Positions 62,388 through 64,000 of a stretch of 64,000 nucleotides of DNA are shown piece after piece (the first letter of the stretch is position 1; every line of letters begins with the position of its first letter). The DNA is taken from the NCBI GenBank assembly GCA_947175645.1, contig CAMWNP010000003.1, forward strand, positions 62,001 through 126,000. Reading direction: 5' to 3'. The position numbers and the translations under genes are program-made. The notes beneath the pieces were generated by a model. The model was not told the origin of the DNA and did not search any database. It saw nothing but the letters and a program-made list of their open reading frames with translations. The DNA is from an uncultured Porphyromonadaceae bacterium (GTDB lineage Bacteria > Bacteroidota > Bacteroidia > Bacteroidales > Muribaculaceae).

Positions 62388-63770
62388 ATGAAACTGATCA
62401 AAACAACATACATCGCCGTGGCGCTTGTGGGGACAACTGCCCTCACCGGCTGCCACATGAAAAAATTCGACATAAGCCGGCAGGAGAGCACTCTTGCCAA
62501 GGAGTATGCCAAAGCAGCACAGGCTCCCGTCGACTCCGCCGCTTTCGGTAACGTCCGTTGGGAACAGGTATTCACTGACCCCCTTCTTGCTGATCTTATC
62601 CGTGAGGCACTGGCTGCCAACGTTGATCTTGACAACGCACGTCTGAATGTGGAGATAGCCCGTGCCAACATGCGCGGAGCCCGTCTTGCCTATCTCCCTT
62701 CACTTGCACTCGCACCCCAGGGTGGCGCTTCGTCAGTCTCAAACGGAAAACTAACCAACTGGAACTATACCATACCCCTGACAGCAAGTTGGGAGGTTGA
62801 CATCTTCGGCAAGACTCTTAACAATAAACGTGCTGCCGAAGCATCCTATCGCATGTCGCAGGACTATGCGCAGGCCGTCCGTTCACAGATCATCGGCGGA
62901 GTGGCTAACTGCTACTACGCTATCGCTGCGCTTCAGGCCACTCTTGACATGATGCAGGAAACAGCCGCCATCTGGAAAGAAAATGTGGCCACCATGCGTG
63001 ACTACAAGGCTATTGCGCGCACCAACGAAGCCGCTGTGATGCAGTCTGAAGCAAACTACTACAGCATCCTTGCCTCAATTCAGGATATACGCACACAACT
63101 CCATGAAACAAACAACTCCCTGGCTCTGCTGCTCCGTCGTCAGCCACAGATTTTCGCTATTCCGGCACTTGAGTCATTCGCTCCACCGGTGATGGCTCTC
63201 GAGGGGGTAGACATGGCGATGCTTGCCTCACGTCCGGATGTGCGTGCCGCTGAAGAATCACTCGCAGCCGCTTATTATCAGACCAACTACGCTCGTGCAG
63301 CGTTCTATCCGGGGCTGACAATCACCGCCAACTACGGGTTCACCAACTCTTTCGGCTCGATAATCAAGAATCCGGGTGACTGGATTGCTTCTCTCGCCGG
63401 CTCTCTGGTGGCACCAATCTTCATGCGCGGACAGAACATCGCGCGTCTGGAAGCCGCTAAGGCTCAGCAGAAGCAGGCTCTCAATAATTTTGAAAAGAGT
63501 GTCCTTTCAGCAGCAAGCGAGGTGTCAAATGCCCTCACTCTTTATGAGAACAACCGCCAGAAAGCAGTTTACCTTGACAGTCAGGTGGAGGATCTCAAGA
63601 AAGCCCAGGAATACACCGGTGACCTCTTCGCAGCCGGTAGCGCCACATATCTTGAGGTGCTGACCGCCCAGACCTCGCTCCTCTCTGCCCGCACCGGCAG
63701 AATCAACTGCGAACTCGCACAGGCTCAGGCTGTCATTAACCTCTACCAGTCGCTCGGCGGCGGACGCTGA
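62388..63770 (+). CDS. RND efflux outer-membrane lipoprotein, TolC/OprM type
   Basis: The protein has 460 residues from ATG 62388; an upstream frame overlaps the pump gene and is rejected. The signal peptide ends ALTGC, so Cys22 is lipidated. The NodT/OprM features are [40 protein letters not shown] and, in the second repeat, [20 protein letters not shown]. It supplies the trimeric channel for the pump; the three genes form one operon that ends at the hairpin at 63812-63841. Confidence 0.92.
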   Translation: MKLIKTTYIAVALVGTTALTGCHMKKFDISRQESTLAKEYAKAAQAPVDSAAFGNVRWEQVFTDPLLADLIREALAANVDLDNARLNVEIARANMRGARLAYLPSLALAPQGGASSVSNGKLTNWNYTIPLTASWEVDIFGKTLNNKRAAEASYRMSQDYAQAVRSQIIGGVANCYYAIAALQATLDMMQETAAIWKENVATMRDYKAIARTNEAAVMQSEANYYSILASIQDIRTQLHETNNSLALLLRRQPQIFAIPALESFAPPVMALEGVDMAMLASRPDVRAAEESLAAAYYQTNYARAAFYPGLTITANYGFTNSFGSIIKNPGDWIASLAGSLVAPIFMRGQNIARLEAAKAQQKQALNNFEKSVLSAASEVSNALTLYENNRQKAVYLDSQVEDLKKAQEYTGDLFAAGSATYLEVLTAQTSLLSARTGRINCELAQAQAVINLYQSLGGGR

Positions 63771-63811
63771 TTGATCATTTAGCGAATCATAATCAAAGAC
63801 ATCAAAACACC

Positions 63812-63841
63812 GGAGTGCGTTCCGCGCACGGAACGCACTCC
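63812..63841 (+). terminator. Terminator of the RND operon
   Basis: Perfect 13-bp arms GGAGTGCGTTCCG and CGGAACGCACTCC with a CGCA loop, followed by ATTTTAAT. It also lies 18 nt before the lpxA start. Confidence 0.8.
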
Positions 63842-63859
63842 ATTTTAATCTATAAAACC

Positions 63860-64000
63860 ATGATAAGCGAAAAAGCATTTGTCGATCCTTCAGCAGTTAT
63901 CGGCAAAAACGTAAAGATTTATCCTTTCGCCTACATCGATGCTAATGTAGAGATAGGCGACAACACCGTAGTGATGCCCTACGCCAGCATAATCAACGGA
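63860..64000 (+). CDS. lpxA: UDP-N-acetylglucosamine acyltransferase LpxA, N-terminal part
   Basis: The first 47 residues are present; the gene runs off the window. [20 protein letters not shown] then [19 protein letters not shown] show the hexapeptide repeat of a left-handed beta-helix acyltransferase. The opening and its length best fit LpxA, which starts lipid A synthesis; other hexapeptide enzymes cannot be ruled out from so few residues. Confidence 0.75.
   Translation, partial: MISEKAFVDPSAVIGKNVKIYPFAYIDANVEIGDNTVVMPYASIING

Overview
The window looks like a chromosomal segment of a gut-type Bacteroidota (order Bacteroidales; Muribaculaceae-like is my best guess, from general impression only). 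The sequence evidence is: repeated Bacteroidota-type promoter boxes (TAnnTTTG, some with TTTG 19-20 bp upstream), almost no Shine-Dalgarno sequences, a lipoprotein with a Cys-Ser-Lys-Asp-Asp-Glu surface signal, a fused KorA subunit, a secreted amylase with a sorting-like C-terminal tail, and a division cluster without murF. I saw no rRNA, tRNA, CRISPR array, intact insertion sequence or integrase.

Layout: 1-4.2 kb holds the end of an AspT-type antiporter, an S41 peptidase and an outer-membrane protein, separated by unusually empty DNA with gene debris. 4.2-7.5 kb is an operon for an acyltransferase, a sigma-54 activator, LptE and a TPR protein. 7.7-10.6 kb (minus) is korAB. 10.9-14.9 kb (minus) is a muropeptide-processing cluster (transglutaminase, NlpC/P60, dipeptide epimerase) with a DUF1232 protein. 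15.2-18.7 kb (minus) is MATE, mgtE, rsmA; divergent from it are a flippase-like membrane protein and groES-groEL, the latter behind a full-consensus sigma-54 promoter. 22-28 kb has a surface lipoprotein with a structured leader, a secreted cysteine-rich protein, a DUF4332 protein and a large alpha-amylase. 28.2-44.2 kb is a WecG/TagA transferase and the complete division and cell-wall cluster rsmH-ftsL-ftsI-murE-mraY-murD-ftsW-murG-murC-ftsQ-ftsA-ftsZ, then DUF4271, hemD, rnpA, yidD, tatD. 47-51.2 kb (minus) is a DNA glycosylase, ridA, a YihY-type protein and lepA. 51.4-56.0 kb (minus) is an island of phage-head-like genes (small acidic protein, major-capsid-like, connector-like, short portal-like, two orphans) with no terminase, tail, lysis or integrase genes. 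56.3-57.5 kb is a DUF4919/DUF456-like pair, and 57.8-63.8 kb an RND efflux operon followed by the start of lpxA.

Most of the window serves the envelope: peptidoglycan synthesis and division, muropeptide recycling, LPS export (LptE, LpxA), efflux and surface glycan breakdown. The parts that family annotation does not explain are the capsid-portal island, a 54-bp repeat with copies at 4.0 kb and 52.4 kb (the second touching the end of the shortened portal gene), a three-copy hairpin family with a conserved flank after minus-strand genes, and the sigma-54 signal in front of groESL in the same window as a stand-alone sigma-54 activator.
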